A model generated the notes under the pieces. The model saw only the letters and a program-made list of their open reading frames with translations. It had not been told where the DNA came from and made no database searches. From positions 1 to 20,550 of the forward strand of contig SYBY01000206.1 in NCBI GenBank assembly GCA_005788585.1: 20,550 nt of DNA, in the 5' to 3' direction. This stretch comes from Actinomycetota bacterium. Its GTDB lineage: Bacteria > Actinomycetota > Thermoleophilia > Solirubrobacterales > Solirubrobacteraceae. Shown piece after piece: positions 1 through 7,831 of the stretch. How positions within the stretch are numbered: the stretch's first letter is position 1; each line of letters starts with the position of its first letter. The translations under genes were made by a program, and so were the position numbers.

Positions 1-967
1 CCTCGCGGTCGTCCGGCGCGTCGTAGTTGATGACGTGCGAGACGCCGTCGACGTCGATTCCGCGCGCGGCGACGTCGGTCGCGACGAGCGTGTCGACGCG
101 GCCGGACTCGAAGCGGGCCAGGGCCTGCTCGCGCTGGCGCTGGGACTTGTCGCCGTGCATGGAGACCGCGTTGACGCCCTCGTTGCCGAGGCGCTTGACG
201 AGCCGGTCGGCACCGCGCTTGGTGCGGACGAAGACGAGGGCGAGGTCGCGCTCGGAGCGCAGCTCGCGGACGAGCGCCTTCACGCGCGACTCATGCTCGA
301 CGGCCAGGAAGCGGTGCTCGATCTGCGCCGTCTTGACCTCGGTCGGGACGTGCTCGTGGCGGGCCGCGTCGTGCGTGTACTCCTTGGCGATGCGGCCGGC
401 GTCGCCGTCCAGCGTCGCGCTGAAGAACAGCGTCTGGCGGTCCTTCGGGCACTGGGCGACGATGCGGTCGACGGCCGGGCGGAAGCCCATGTCGAGCACG
501 CGGTCGGCCTCGTCGAGGACGAGGACCTCGACGTTGCGCAGGCTGAACGCGCCGCGCTGGAGCTGGTCCTCGAGGCGACCGGGGGTCGCGACGACGATGT
601 GCGCCTTGGCGGCGTCACGGCCCTGCTGCTGGAGACCGACGCCGCCGTAGACGGCGGTGATCTTCAGCGCCCGGGCGTGGGCGATGCTGCGGAGCTCTTC
701 GACGATCTGCGTGGCGAGCTCGCGCGTCGGCGCCAGGATGAGCCCGGCGGGACGGCGCGACTCGGCGGCGATGCGGTCGACCATGGGGACACCGAAGGCG
801 AGCGTCTTGCCCGACCCGGTGGGGGACTTGGCGAGCACGTCGCGGCCGGCGAGCACGTCAGCGATGACGAGCTTCTGGATGGCGAAGGGCTCGGTCATGC
901 CGCGCGACGCAAGAGCGCTGCAGGCGGCATCCGAAACGCCGAGATCGGCGAAGGACTGCGAAGACAT
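1..967 (-). CDS. DEAD-box ATP-dependent RNA helicase (3' end outside window)
   Basis: ATP-dependent RNA helicase of the DEAD-box family, expected to remodel RNA structure in the cytoplasm (ribosome assembly, mRNA turnover or cold adaptation). The 322 visible codons show a Q-motif glutamine (Q31), Walker A SPTGSGKT (48-55), APTREL (79-84), TPGR (128-131), DEAD (152-155) and SAT (183-185). The second RecA domain follows, with the ATDVAARGID motif near the window edge. The C-terminus, including the HRxGRxGR motif, is missing because the gene runs off the window start. The ATG start is supported by AGGAG eight bases upstream (forward 976-980). dedA lies upstream on the same strand with a 144-base gap holding a hairpin. 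Assignment to a subfamily (RhlE, DeaD or another) needs the missing C-terminal tail. The family call is firm. Confidence 0.95.
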   Translation of the reverse strand, partial: MSSQSFADLGVSDAACSALASRGMTEPFAIQKLVIADVLAGRDVLAKSPTGSGKTLAFGVPMVDRIAAESRRPAGLILAPTRELATQIVEELRSIAHARALKITAVYGGVGLQQQGRDAAKAHIVVATPGRLEDQLQRGAFSLRNVEVLVLDEADRVLDMGFRPAVDRIVAQCPKDRQTLFFSATLDGDAGRIAKEYTHDAARHEHVPTEVKTAQIEHRFLAVEHESRVKALVRELRSERDLALVFVRTKRGADRLVKRLGNEGVNAVSMHGDKSQRQREQALARFESGRVDTLVATDVAARGIDVDGVSHVINYDAPDDRE

Positions 968-1004
968 ATCTGGGACTCCTGGCGGCACTCGGTCAGGCCG
1001 CGGA

Positions 1005-1038
1005 CGGTTCGGGAGGCGAGAAAGGCTGACCCGAACCG
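1005..1038 (-). repeat. 9-bp perfect inverted repeat (hairpin) between dedA and the helicase gene
   Basis: CGGTTCGGG at 1005-1013 pairs perfectly with CCCGAACCG at 1030-1038 across a 16-base loop. It lies 38 bases upstream of the helicase start and 73 bases after the dedA stop. There is no T-run on either strand. It may be a dedA terminator or a structured 5' leader of the helicase mRNA; the sequence does not decide. Confidence 0.5.
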
Positions 1039-1111
1039 CTGTCTGCGGGACCCAAGCGAGCTGCTGCCTCACGCCCGGCAGGGTGCCGGACGTTGCGACC
1101 ACTGTAGCCGG

Positions 1112-1753
1112 TCAGTCGCTGCGGGCCGCCGCGAGGTGGCGGCGATGGCGGCGCCACAGGATCGCCACGACGGCGACGATCCCCAGCACGATGAGCGCGT
1201 AGACCACGGTGCTCGCGGAGTCCACGATGCCCGTGATCTCCTCCCACCGCGTGCCCAGCCACCAGCCGGTCCCGATGAGCAGCGCGTTCCACAGCGCCGA
1301 CCCGGCGGTCGTCAGCAGGACGAACTGCAGCATCGGCATCGAGGACGACCCCGCCGGGATCGACACCACGCTGCGGATGCCCGGCACCAGGCGGCCGAAG
1401 AAGACGACCCACGCGCCGAAGCGGGCGAACCACGCGTCGGCACGGTCGAAGTCCTCGTCGCTGATGTGCACCTTGTGGCCCCAGCGCTCGAGCGCGGGCC
1501 GGCCGGCGAGCTGGCCGAAGTAGTAGAGGATCAGCGCGCCCACGACCGACCCGAGGGTGGACGCGATCAGCGCGCCGGCGAAGTTCAGCGTGCCCTCGGA
1601 GACGTAGTAGCCGGCGAGCGGCAGGATGAGCTCGGATGGGATCGGCGGGAAGACGTTCTCGATGATCAGGAAGAGCGTGAGGGCCGCGTAGCCCCACTGC
1701 TCGACCTGCTCGCCGATCCAGCCTCCCACCGCCAGGACGGTGACGATATGCAC
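1112..1753 (-). CDS. DedA family (VTT/SNARE-associated) membrane protein
   Basis: Integral membrane protein of the DedA superfamily. Members are linked to lipid-carrier flipping (for example undecaprenyl phosphate), membrane homeostasis and proton-coupled transport. The 213 residues contain the family signatures ENVFPPIPSE (32-41) and FGRLVPGIRS (119-128, followed by IPAG). There are hydrophobic segments near 22-50, 56-80, 115-135, 142-168 and 180-202, and a basic C-terminal tail (WRRHRRH). The length is normal for the family. The start is GTG: an in-frame TAG lies four codons upstream and the nearby ATG is out of frame. No convincing ribosome binding site is visible, so a slightly downstream GTG is possible. 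The substrate cannot be read from sequence. Confidence 0.93.
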   Translation of the reverse strand: MHIVTVLAVGGWIGEQVEQWGYAALTLFLIIENVFPPIPSELILPLAGYYVSEGTLNFAGALIASTLGSVVGALILYYFGQLAGRPALERWGHKVHISDEDFDRADAWFARFGAWVVFFGRLVPGIRSVVSIPAGSSSMPMLQFVLLTTAGSALWNALLIGTGWWLGTRWEEITGIVDSASTVVYALIVLGIVAVVAILWRRHRRHLAAARSD

Positions 1754-1872
1754 GCCATCAGGCTACTGAGGCGCCGAGGCGCTCGGCGATCGCCTTGCGC
1801 TCTCGGAGCGCTGCGGTCAGCACCTCCAGGCGCGAATGCTGGACAGGCACAACCGGAAACCGGCCACTCACG
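1754..1872. other. Intergenic gap between the arsC-like gene and dedA, with a short hairpin
   Basis: This 119-base gap contains the hairpin CGCCGAG/CTCGGCG (1772-1778 and 1782-1788, loop GCG). On the minus strand it could end transcription of the arsC-like gene or sit in the dedA leader. A 24-codon minus-strand reading frame ending near 1762 encodes an amphipathic helix-like peptide (ending LGASVA), but it has no clear ribosome binding site. I do not call it a gene. Confidence 0.4.
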
Positions 1873-2226
1873 TCAGGCGAACAGCTCGAGCGCCCTCTCG
1901 ATGGGGCGCGCGAAGACCGCCCGGTCACCGCGGACCACGAACGGCCGCTGCAGTAGCTGAGGATGCTCGGCCATGAGCGCGATCAGCCGGTCCTCCGTCA
2001 CACCCGGATCGGTGAGCCCCAGCTCCTTGACGAGCGGTTCGCGGCGGCGCAGCGCCTCGTGCGCGGTGACCCCCGCCATGCACAGCAGGTCACGGATCTC
2101 CGGCTCCGTCAGGCCTTCGACGTGGTATTCGACCCGGTCGAACGCGATGCCCTGCGCATCCAACAGATGTGCAAGCTTCTTGCAGGTGGTACAGGTGCGC
2201 TTCTCATAGACGATGACTTCTGACAT
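1873..2226 (-). CDS. ArsC/Spx-family thioredoxin-fold protein (arsenate-reductase-like)
   Basis: A 117-residue protein of the ArsC/Spx/YffB group with a thioredoxin-like fold. The N-terminus carries CTTC (Cys12 and Cys15) in the context YEKRTCTTCKKL. ArsC members use a single catalytic Cys; Spx-type members have CxxC. The family pattern RPFVV (94-98), close to the RPI/RPF substrate motif, is present, followed by the usual C-terminal segment. It could reduce arsenate, act as another glutathione- or mycothiol-type reductase, or serve as a regulator. No arsenic-resistance neighbours are present, so arsenate reduction is not supported by context. Its ATG sits directly against the start of the divergent methyltransferase gene. 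Confidence 0.88.
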   Translation of the reverse strand: MSEVIVYEKRTCTTCKKLAHLLDAQGIAFDRVEYHVEGLTEPEIRDLLCMAGVTAHEALRRREPLVKELGLTDPGVTEDRLIALMAEHPQLLQRPFVVRGDRAVFARPIERALELFA

Positions 2227-2911
2227 GAGCGCTCAGCATGGCATTCTGCCCGCGTTGCCGTCCCTCTCTCCCGCACCCTTCGTCGGCGCGGCCGGCCGGT
2301 TCGCCCCGACGGCGCTGTACGACCCCGTGATGGCGCTGACCATGCGCGAAGGCGCATGGCGGTCGAAGCTCGTCGCGCAGGTCGCCGAGGACGCGCCCGG
2401 GCGCGTCGTCGAGATCGGCTGCGGCACGGGCTCGGTCACCCGCCGCCTCGTGGCCGCGCTTCCAGCCGCCCGCGTCACGGCGAGCGACATCGACCCGGAC
2501 ATCCTGTCGCGCGCAGCGCGCAAGTCGGCGGACCTGGACGTCGAGTGGCTGCTCGCCCCCGCGACCGGGCTCCCGATCGCCGACGACACCGCCGACGCGG
2601 TCGTCTCCTCACTCGTCCTGCACCACCTCGACCCGGAGCCGAAGGCCGCGGCGCTCGCCGAAGCCCAGCGCGTCCTGAAGCCCGGCGGCCGGTTGCACGT
2701 CGCCGACTGGGGCATGCCGCGCGACCCGGTCGAGGGCCTCGCGTTCACCGGCCTGCGCCTGCTCGACGGCTGGGGCCGCACGCGTCAGCACGCGACCGGC
2801 GCGCTCCCGGCGCTCCTGCGGGGCGCAGGGTTCGAGGGCGTCGTCGTGCACCATCGCTTCCGGACGGCCTGGGGCGCGCTGGAGCTGCTCACCGCCGAAG
2901 CCCCGCAGTAG
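2225..2911 (+). CDS. Class I SAM-dependent methyltransferase
   Basis: Soluble methyltransferase of the Methyltransf_11/25 type, 228 residues from this start. The SAM-binding motif I is VVEIGCGTGS (61-70). DIDP follows as the acidic motif II, then DAVVSSLVLHHLDPE (motif IV region) and LKPGGRLHVADWG (motif V/VI). The pattern resembles UbiE-like small-molecule methyltransferases, but the substrate is not evident. Start choice is uncertain: ATG 2213 and ATG 2225 are in frame, neither has a good ribosome binding site, and TTG 2255 is also possible. I chose 2225 because it barely overlaps the divergent arsC-like start. The short N-terminal FVGAAGRFAPTALYDPVM segment is typical of this family. Confidence 0.9.
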   Translation: MSAQHGILPALPSLSPAPFVGAAGRFAPTALYDPVMALTMREGAWRSKLVAQVAEDAPGRVVEIGCGTGSVTRRLVAALPAARVTASDIDPDILSRAARKSADLDVEWLLAPATGLPIADDTADAVVSSLVLHHLDPEPKAAALAEAQRVLKPGGRLHVADWGMPRDPVEGLAFTGLRLLDGWGRTRQHATGALPALLRGAGFEGVVVHHRFRTAWGALELLTAEAPQ

Positions 2912-2965
2912 CGACGCTGCGGATACCGTTCCCCGCATGAGGGTCCCGGCGCCGATCACGGTCGA

Positions 2966-4627
2966 GTGACCGCCTGGGTCCCCGGCCTCAGACGGCTGCG
3001 CGGGTACGACCGCAGGTGGCTGCGCTCCGACGCAGTCGCCGGCATCGTCCTCGCCGCGATCCTCGTCCCGCAGGGCATGGCGTACGCCGAGCTCGCGGGT
3101 GTCCCCGCGGTCACCGGCCTGTACACGACGATCGCGTGCCTCGTGGGCTACGCGCTGTTCGGCCCCTCGCGGGTGCTGGTCCTCGGTCCGGACTCGTCGA
3201 TCTCACCGCTGATCTTCGCCGCGATCACCCCGCTGCTCGTGACCGACGACCCGGACGAGGCGATCGCGCTGGCCGGGATGCTCGCGGTCCTGGTCGGGCT
3301 GGTGGAGCTGGGCCTGGGCATGGGCAAGCTCGGACTCGTCGCGGACCTGCTGTCCAAGGAGGTCCAGGTCGGCTACATGAACGGGCTGGCCGTCACCATC
3401 GTCGTCAGCCAGCTCCCGAAGCTCTTCGGCTTCTCGGTCGACGCCGACGGGTTCGGCGATGAGGTCGTCGGCTTCTTCGAGGGGCTCGACGCGGCCCACA
3501 CCGCGACCCTCGTGACCGGGCTGGCCGTGCTTGCGGTGCTCCTGATCCTCCCCAGGTTCACCACGTTGGTCCCGGCGATTCTCGTCGCGGTCATCGGGGT
3601 GACCGCGGTGTCGGCGGCCATCGGCCTGGCGGACGAGGGCGTCGCGACGGTCGGATCCCTGCCGCAGGGCGTGCCGACGCCGAGCCTGCCGGGGACGAAC
3701 CTCGGGGACATCGCCCCGCTGCTCATCGCCGCCTTCGGCATCACGCTGGTGTCGCTGGCCGACACGATCGCGACCGCCACGAGTTTCGCCGCGCGGCGCG
3801 GCGACGAGGTGCACGCCGATCAGGAGATGATCGGGATCGGGGCGGCGAACATCACGGCCGGGTTCTTCCAGGGCTTCGCGATCTCGACGAGCGGCTCGCG
3901 GACCGCCGTCGCCGAGCAGTCGGGCGCGAAGAGTCAGCTGGCGATGCTGATCGGCGCGGGTCTCGTCGCCGCCCTGCTGCTGTTCTTCAACTCGCTGCTG
4001 TCGGCGCTGCCGCAGACCGCGCTGGCGGCGGTGGTCATCGTCGCCGCGTTCTCGCTCGTCGACGTGCGCGTGCTCGTGGGCGCGTGGCGTGTTCGCCGCA
4101 GCGCGGTGATGATCTCCCTCGCGGCGACCGCGGGCGTGATCCTGCTCGGCGTGCTGGAGGGGATCGCGGTGGCGGTGGTCCTGGCGATCCTGCTGTTCTT
4201 CAAGCGCAACTGGTGGCCGCACGGCGCGGTGCTCGGGCGGGTCGAGGAGCTCGGCGGGTGGCACAGCGTCGACCAGCACCCGGCCGCCCGCGAGCTCGAC
4301 GGCATCGTCGTCTACCGCTGGGAGGCGCCGCTGTTCTTCGCGAACGCCGGGATCTTCCGCGAGCAGATCCGGCGCCTTGCCCTCGAGCGCGAACCCCGCT
4401 GGATCGTCCTGCAGTGCGAGGCGATCACCGATGTCGACCTCACGGCTGCGAGCATGCTCAAGCAGCTCGACCTCGAGCTCAACGAGGTGGGCATCCACCT
4501 GGCGTTCGCCGAGATGCGCAGCCGGCTGCAGGATCTGACGCTGCGCTACGGACTCCTCGAGACGCTGGACAAGGACCACTTCTATCTCGAGCTCGACGAC
4601 GCGATCCGGGCGATCACCCGGGACTGA
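2966..4627 (+). CDS. SulP family inorganic anion transporter with STAS domain
   Basis: A 553-residue membrane transporter of the SulP/SLC26 family (sulfate, bicarbonate or another anion). The N-terminus has the signature region [21 protein letters not shown], followed by about 12 to 14 hydrophobic segments to about residue 415. A cytoplasmic C-terminal STAS domain (about 430-545) contains the [12 protein letters not shown] segment typical of STAS regulatory loops. GTG at 2966 is the only reasonable start in this frame: codons just upstream contain no alternative and the N-terminus aligns with the family. A ten-codon reading frame (ATG 2937) ends in a GTGA overlap with this start. No carbonic anhydrase or sulfur-assimilation gene is adjacent, so the anion is unknown. 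Confidence 0.95.
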   Translation: MTAWVPGLRRLRGYDRRWLRSDAVAGIVLAAILVPQGMAYAELAGVPAVTGLYTTIACLVGYALFGPSRVLVLGPDSSISPLIFAAITPLLVTDDPDEAIALAGMLAVLVGLVELGLGMGKLGLVADLLSKEVQVGYMNGLAVTIVVSQLPKLFGFSVDADGFGDEVVGFFEGLDAAHTATLVTGLAVLAVLLILPRFTTLVPAILVAVIGVTAVSAAIGLADEGVATVGSLPQGVPTPSLPGTNLGDIAPLLIAAFGITLVSLADTIATATSFAARRGDEVHADQEMIGIGAANITAGFFQGFAISTSGSRTAVAEQSGAKSQLAMLIGAGLVAALLLFFNSLLSALPQTALAAVVIVAAFSLVDVRVLVGAWRVRRSAVMISLAATAGVILLGVLEGIAVAVVLAILLFFKRNWWPHGAVLGRVEELGGWHSVDQHPAARELDGIVVYRWEAPLFFANAGIFREQIRRLALEREPRWIVLQCEAITDVDLTAASMLKQLDLELNEVGIHLAFAEMRSRLQDLTLRYGLLETLDKDHFYLELDDAIRAITRD

Positions 4628-4739
4628 CCCGGTCACTGCGCGTGGCCCGCGGCGTCTGTCCACCCTCTACGGAGAAGCCGCACCCGGTCGCGTGGTCCGC
4701 CCGGTGGTCGCACGCCCGTCGCGGTGGGACGCTGCGAGC

Positions 4740-5348
4740 ATGGACCTCGACGCGCTGCTTCCCGAGTACGACGTCTCCGACGAAGTCGCGGTCACGGTGG
4801 CCGCGTCGCCCGAGCGCGCATTCGCCGCGCTGCTCGACGTCGACCTCATCGCACTCGGCCGCGCGCGCCCGCTCATCGGCGTGCTCGGCGCGCTGCGGAT
4901 GCTGCCGGACATCCTCTCGCCCCTCCTGCACGGCGAGCCGGTCCCCGACGCGCCGGAGCGGATGCGCCTGCTCGACACCGCCGGCCAGCCGGCCGCGGGC
5001 GGCGGCTGGACGCTGTTGGCCGAGGAGCCGCGCGCGGTCGCCCTCGGACTCGTGGGCCGGTTCTGGCGCCCGGTCATCGAGTACCGCGATGTCGCGGCAG
5101 CGGATTTCACCGGCTTCGACGAGGCGGGCTGGGCCAAGACGGTCTACGCCCTGACGGCCGAGCCGCTGCCCGGGGACCGCACGCTGCTGCGCGGGATCAT
5201 GCGCACGGCGACGACGGACGAGCACGCGCGCCGGTGGTTCCGCCGGTACTGGACCTTCGGGGTCGGCCCGGGCGCGCACATGCTCGTCGAGGGGCTGCTC
5301 GACGAGGCGCGGCAGACGGCCGAGCGCACGCTCGTGGCGGTGCGCTGA
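4740..5348 (+). CDS. SRPBCC/START-like fold protein
   Basis: A 202-residue soluble protein with the opening pattern of SRPBCC (polyketide cyclase/START-like) domains: EVAVTVAASPERAFAALLDVDL, followed by alternating strand-like segments and a long C-terminal helix (EGLLDEARQTAERTLVAVR). Such proteins bind hydrophobic ligands in a deep pocket. No ligand can be inferred. ATG 4740 is preferred over an in-frame GTG at 4692 because a GGTGGGA-like purine tract lies upstream and the domain begins soon after it. It follows the SulP gene on the same strand after 112 bases and converges with the phosphatase gene, leaving one base between the stop codons. Confidence 0.72.
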   Translation: MDLDALLPEYDVSDEVAVTVAASPERAFAALLDVDLIALGRARPLIGVLGALRMLPDILSPLLHGEPVPDAPERMRLLDTAGQPAAGGGWTLLAEEPRAVALGLVGRFWRPVIEYRDVAAADFTGFDEAGWAKTVYALTAEPLPGDRTLLRGIMRTATTDEHARRWFRRYWTFGVGPGAHMLVEGLLDEARQTAERTLVAVR

Positions 5349-5349
5349 C

Positions 5350-6066
5350 TCAGCCGTCGAGGAGCCGGCGCCGCAACGCTGCCAGATCGCCCGCGGTCAG
5401 CCCGGCCTCGACGAGGTGCGCCTCGACATCGAGCCCGTCGAGCAGTTCGACGACCAGCGCCTCGGCACTCGTGCCCTGGTCTCGCAGGTAGGACTGCAGC
5501 AGCGGTCCCTGGTCCTCCTCGCCGCGGGCGACATAGCGCGCCGGGAGACGTTCGAAGCTCAGCGCGTAGTCGGCCGCGATGACGTCCGCCGGGACCCGCG
5601 CGAGCGCCAGGACCAGCATCGCCACCTGGCCGGAGCGGTCGCGCCCGCCCGCGCAGTGAAACGCGACACCGCCGGGCCGCGCGCGGGCGACCGCAGCGAC
5701 GACGGCGGCACTGCGCTCGGGGAACCGCTCGAGGTGCGGGCGGTAGTACAGCGGCGTGCCGAACTGCGGGCCGGTCTGCCAGACGTCCCAGAACTCCCGG
5801 TCCTCGGCCACGTCGAGCGGGATGCGGATCGTCGTCACGTCGGCGGGACGCGGCGCGACGTCCTCACCGAGCTCGTCGTCGTTGCGCAGGTCGATGACGG
5901 TGCGCACGCCGTGCCCGACGAGCGCCGCCCACCCGTCCGCGGTCAGCTCCTCGAGCGTGTCGGCGCGCACGACCGCGCCCCAGCGCGTGGTGCGTCCGTC
6001 GGCCGTCGGGAGGCCGCCCAGGTCCCGGACGTTGAAGCAGCCGTCCCAGTCGAGATGACGATCCAT
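5350..6066 (-). CDS. Tyrosine/serine protein phosphatase (Y_phosphatase3 family)
   Basis: A 238-residue cysteine-based phosphatase of the bacterial Tyr/Ser (LipA/PtpB-like) family. The N-terminal motif FNVRDLGGL (11-19) is diagnostic. The P-loop is HCAGGRDRSG with catalytic Cys138 and Arg144 (CX5R). It is therefore expected to hydrolyse phosphotyrosine or phosphoserine, or phosphoinositides in some relatives. The C-terminal helical part (about 155-238) fits the family length. ATG at 6066 is preferred to an in-frame ATG at 6087 because homologue-like sequence starts MDRHLDWDGCFN; neither has a strong ribosome binding site. The start is only 68 bases from the divergent HTH_42 gene. No cognate kinase is visible in the window. 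Confidence 0.93.
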   Translation of the reverse strand: MDRHLDWDGCFNVRDLGGLPTADGRTTRWGAVVRADTLEELTADGWAALVGHGVRTVIDLRNDDELGEDVAPRPADVTTIRIPLDVAEDREFWDVWQTGPQFGTPLYYRPHLERFPERSAAVVAAVARARPGGVAFHCAGGRDRSGQVAMLVLALARVPADVIAADYALSFERLPARYVARGEEDQGPLLQSYLRDQGTSAEALVVELLDGLDVEAHLVEAGLTAGDLAALRRRLLDG

Positions 6067-6134
6067 GCGTGCCCAGCATGCTGCCATGCTGCCGGCGTGC
6101 GCTTGGAAGACCTGCTCGCCGGCCGGGACGCGTG

Positions 6135-7235
6135 ATGGCGCCGCGGGTCCTGTCCCGGCGCGAGCTCAACCGCGCGCTCATGGCGCGCCAGGGCCTGCTC
6201 GCGCGCCGGTCCGGCACGGCAGCCGAGGAGATCGAGCGGCTCGTCGGGCTCCACGGGCAGGAGCCGGAGAACGCGTATGTGGCGCTGTGGCTGCGGCTGT
6301 CGGACTTCGACCCACTGGAGCTCAGCGAGCTGATCGCGTCGCGCGGCGCCGTGCGCTCAGCGCTCCTGCGAGCGACGATCCACCTGTCGACGGCGCGCGA
6401 CTGCCTCGCCTGGCAGCCGGTGACGGCGTCGATCCTGCACCGCACCTGGAAGGCGCCGTGGATGCCGCCGCTCCACGGCGAGGACGTCGACGCGATCGTC
6501 GCCGCCGGGCGGGACCTGCTCCACGGGACCGCCCTGACGCGCGCGGAGATCCGCGACGAGCTCGCGCCACGGTTCCCGAAGGCCGAGCCGCTCGCGGTGG
6601 CGTACGCGGTGACCTCGAAGCTGCCGGTCGTGCAGGTCCCGCCGCGCGGGCTGTGGCAGCAGAGCGGCGCGGCGCGGTGGGCGCTCACGGAGGAGTTCCT
6701 CGACGCGCCGCTGGCGGCAGAGCCGTCGGTCGAGAACCTGGTCCTGCGCTACCTCGCGGCGTTCGGGCCGGCGTCGAGCGCGGACGTCCGCACGTGGTCG
6801 AACCTCACCGGGCTGCGCCCCGTGCTCGCCGCGCTCAAGCCGGACCTGCGCGTCTTCCACGACGAAGCCGGCCGTGAGCTGTTCGACGTCCCCGACGGCC
6901 TGCTCCCCGATCCCGACGTCCCGGCGCCGCCGCGGTTCCTGCCGGAGTACGACAACGTCGCACTCGCGCACCAGGACCGCGCCCGGATCTTCGACGGCCG
7001 CGGGTGCGGCGGCCCGTTCTTCACGGGGAAGTGGCACGGCACGCTGTGGGTCGACGGCTGCTACCGGGCCAACTGGCAGCTCGTGCTCGACGACGACGGC
7101 GCGGCGGTCGTGACCGTCGACCGGTTGACCCTGTTCGACAGCGACCCGCCGGGCACCCGTGACGAGATCGTGGCGGAGGCCGAGGCGCTGGCGCGGTTCG
7201 TCTTCCCTGATGCCGCGCCGCGCGTCGTGGCCTGA
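6135..7235 (+). CDS. Winged-helix DNA-binding protein, HTH_42/AlkZ-like (DNA glycosylase superfamily)
   Basis: A 366-residue protein of the HTH_42 (formerly DUF1006) superfamily, which includes AlkZ and YcaQ glycosylases that unhook DNA crosslinks or remove bulky alkyl lesions. The family N-terminal pattern is present: LVGLHGQEPENAYVALWLRL (37-56), then VRSALLRATIHLSTARDCLAWQP, a central winged-helix region, and the C-terminal LPEYDNVALAHQDR and GTLWVDG segments. AlkZ-type enzymes usually carry QxQ or QxD at the catalytic turn; here it is H40-G-Q42. Many actinobacterial members have no tested activity, so glycosylase function is an inference. ATG 6135 has a weak purine tract upstream; in-frame GTG 6132 and 6069 are alternatives. 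It converges with bcp. Confidence 0.85.
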   Translation: MAPRVLSRRELNRALMARQGLLARRSGTAAEEIERLVGLHGQEPENAYVALWLRLSDFDPLELSELIASRGAVRSALLRATIHLSTARDCLAWQPVTASILHRTWKAPWMPPLHGEDVDAIVAAGRDLLHGTALTRAEIRDELAPRFPKAEPLAVAYAVTSKLPVVQVPPRGLWQQSGAARWALTEEFLDAPLAAEPSVENLVLRYLAAFGPASSADVRTWSNLTGLRPVLAALKPDLRVFHDEAGRELFDVPDGLLPDPDVPAPPRFLPEYDNVALAHQDRARIFDGRGCGGPFFTGKWHGTLWVDGCYRANWQLVLDDDGAAVVTVDRLTLFDSDPPGTRDEIVAEAEALARFVFPDAAPRVVA

Positions 7236-7250
7236 GCCTCCGCGGACGAC

Positions 7251-7721
7251 CTACGCGGCGGCCAGCTCGCCCAGCGCCTTGAGCACCAGCTCGTCGTGCT
7301 CAGCCGGCTTGACCTTCGGGAACACGGTCACGACCTTCCCGTCGGCATCGAGCACGAACGTCGCCCGCTGCGCGCCCCAGTACGTCTTGCCGTACATCGA
7401 CTTCTCGACCCACACGCCGTACTGCTCGCACACCGCGTGGTCCTCGTCGCCGAGCAGCGTGAAGTTCAGGCCCTGCTTGTCGTGGAACTTCTTGACCTTC
7501 TTGACCGGGTCCGGGGAGATGCCCAGGACGGTCGCGCCCGCCTTCTCGTAGTCGGGCAGGTGGTCGCGCACCCCGCACGCCTGGGTCGTGCACCCGGGCG
7601 TGTCGGCCTTGGGGTAGAAGTAGACGACGACCGGCCCGCCCCGCAGCGACGAGAGCGTCACGTCGTTGCCGTCCTGGTCGGGGAGCGTGAAGTCGGGGGC
7701 GATGGTTCCCTGTTCGATCAT
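7251..7721 (-). CDS. bcp: Thioredoxin-dependent peroxiredoxin, Bcp/PrxQ type
   Basis: A 156-residue atypical 2-Cys peroxiredoxin that reduces hydrogen peroxide and organic hydroperoxides with electrons from thioredoxin. The sequence is canonical: APDFTLPDQDG near the start, then YFYPKADTPGCTTQACGVRD with peroxidatic Cys44 and resolving Cys49 (the C-X4-C spacing of PrxQ). GISPD, YGVW and the RATFVLDADG segment follow. The ATG is supported by GAGG seven bases upstream. A longer reading frame extends past it but adds unrelated low-complexity sequence. Its upstream region (7722-7831) is shared with the divergent FG-GAP protein gene. Cytoplasmic; function confident from the family. Confidence 0.97.
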   Translation of the reverse strand: MIEQGTIAPDFTLPDQDGNDVTLSSLRGGPVVVYFYPKADTPGCTTQACGVRDHLPDYEKAGATVLGISPDPVKKVKKFHDKQGLNFTLLGDEDHAVCEQYGVWVEKSMYGKTYWGAQRATFVLDADGKVVTVFPKVKPAEHDELVLKALGELAAA

Positions 7722-7831
7722 GTGAAGCCTCGTGGTCGGCGGTCGGTCCCAGGGAGGGTACGAAGACGATCCCGGTGGCGACGAACGAGATTCGACCGGC
7801 GCCCGCGCACCGATCGGTATGTTTTCGCCCA
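7722..7831. other. Divergent intergenic region between bcp and the FG-GAP gene
   Basis: This 110-base region must hold promoters for both genes. A TATGTT hexamer at 7818-7823 lies 8 bases before the plus-strand ATG, compatible with a nearly leaderless transcript, but no matching -35 is at normal spacing. No convincing operator is visible. Confidence 0.3.

Noticed and set aside
35..1960. A 641-residue plus-strand open frame spanning the helicase, dedA and arsC-like genes.
   Set aside because: Its translation is low-complexity Arg/Asp/Ala sequence with no motifs, while the opposite strand encodes three clearly conserved proteins. It is a GC-rich antisense artefact, as are similar frames at 3203-4663, 11452-13473 and 18518-19882.
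1998..2006. GTCACACCC inside the arsC-like gene, matching one arm of the palindrome.
   Set aside because: It is a single arm within a conserved coding region with no partner arm nearby; a nine-base match is expected by chance in DNA of this composition.
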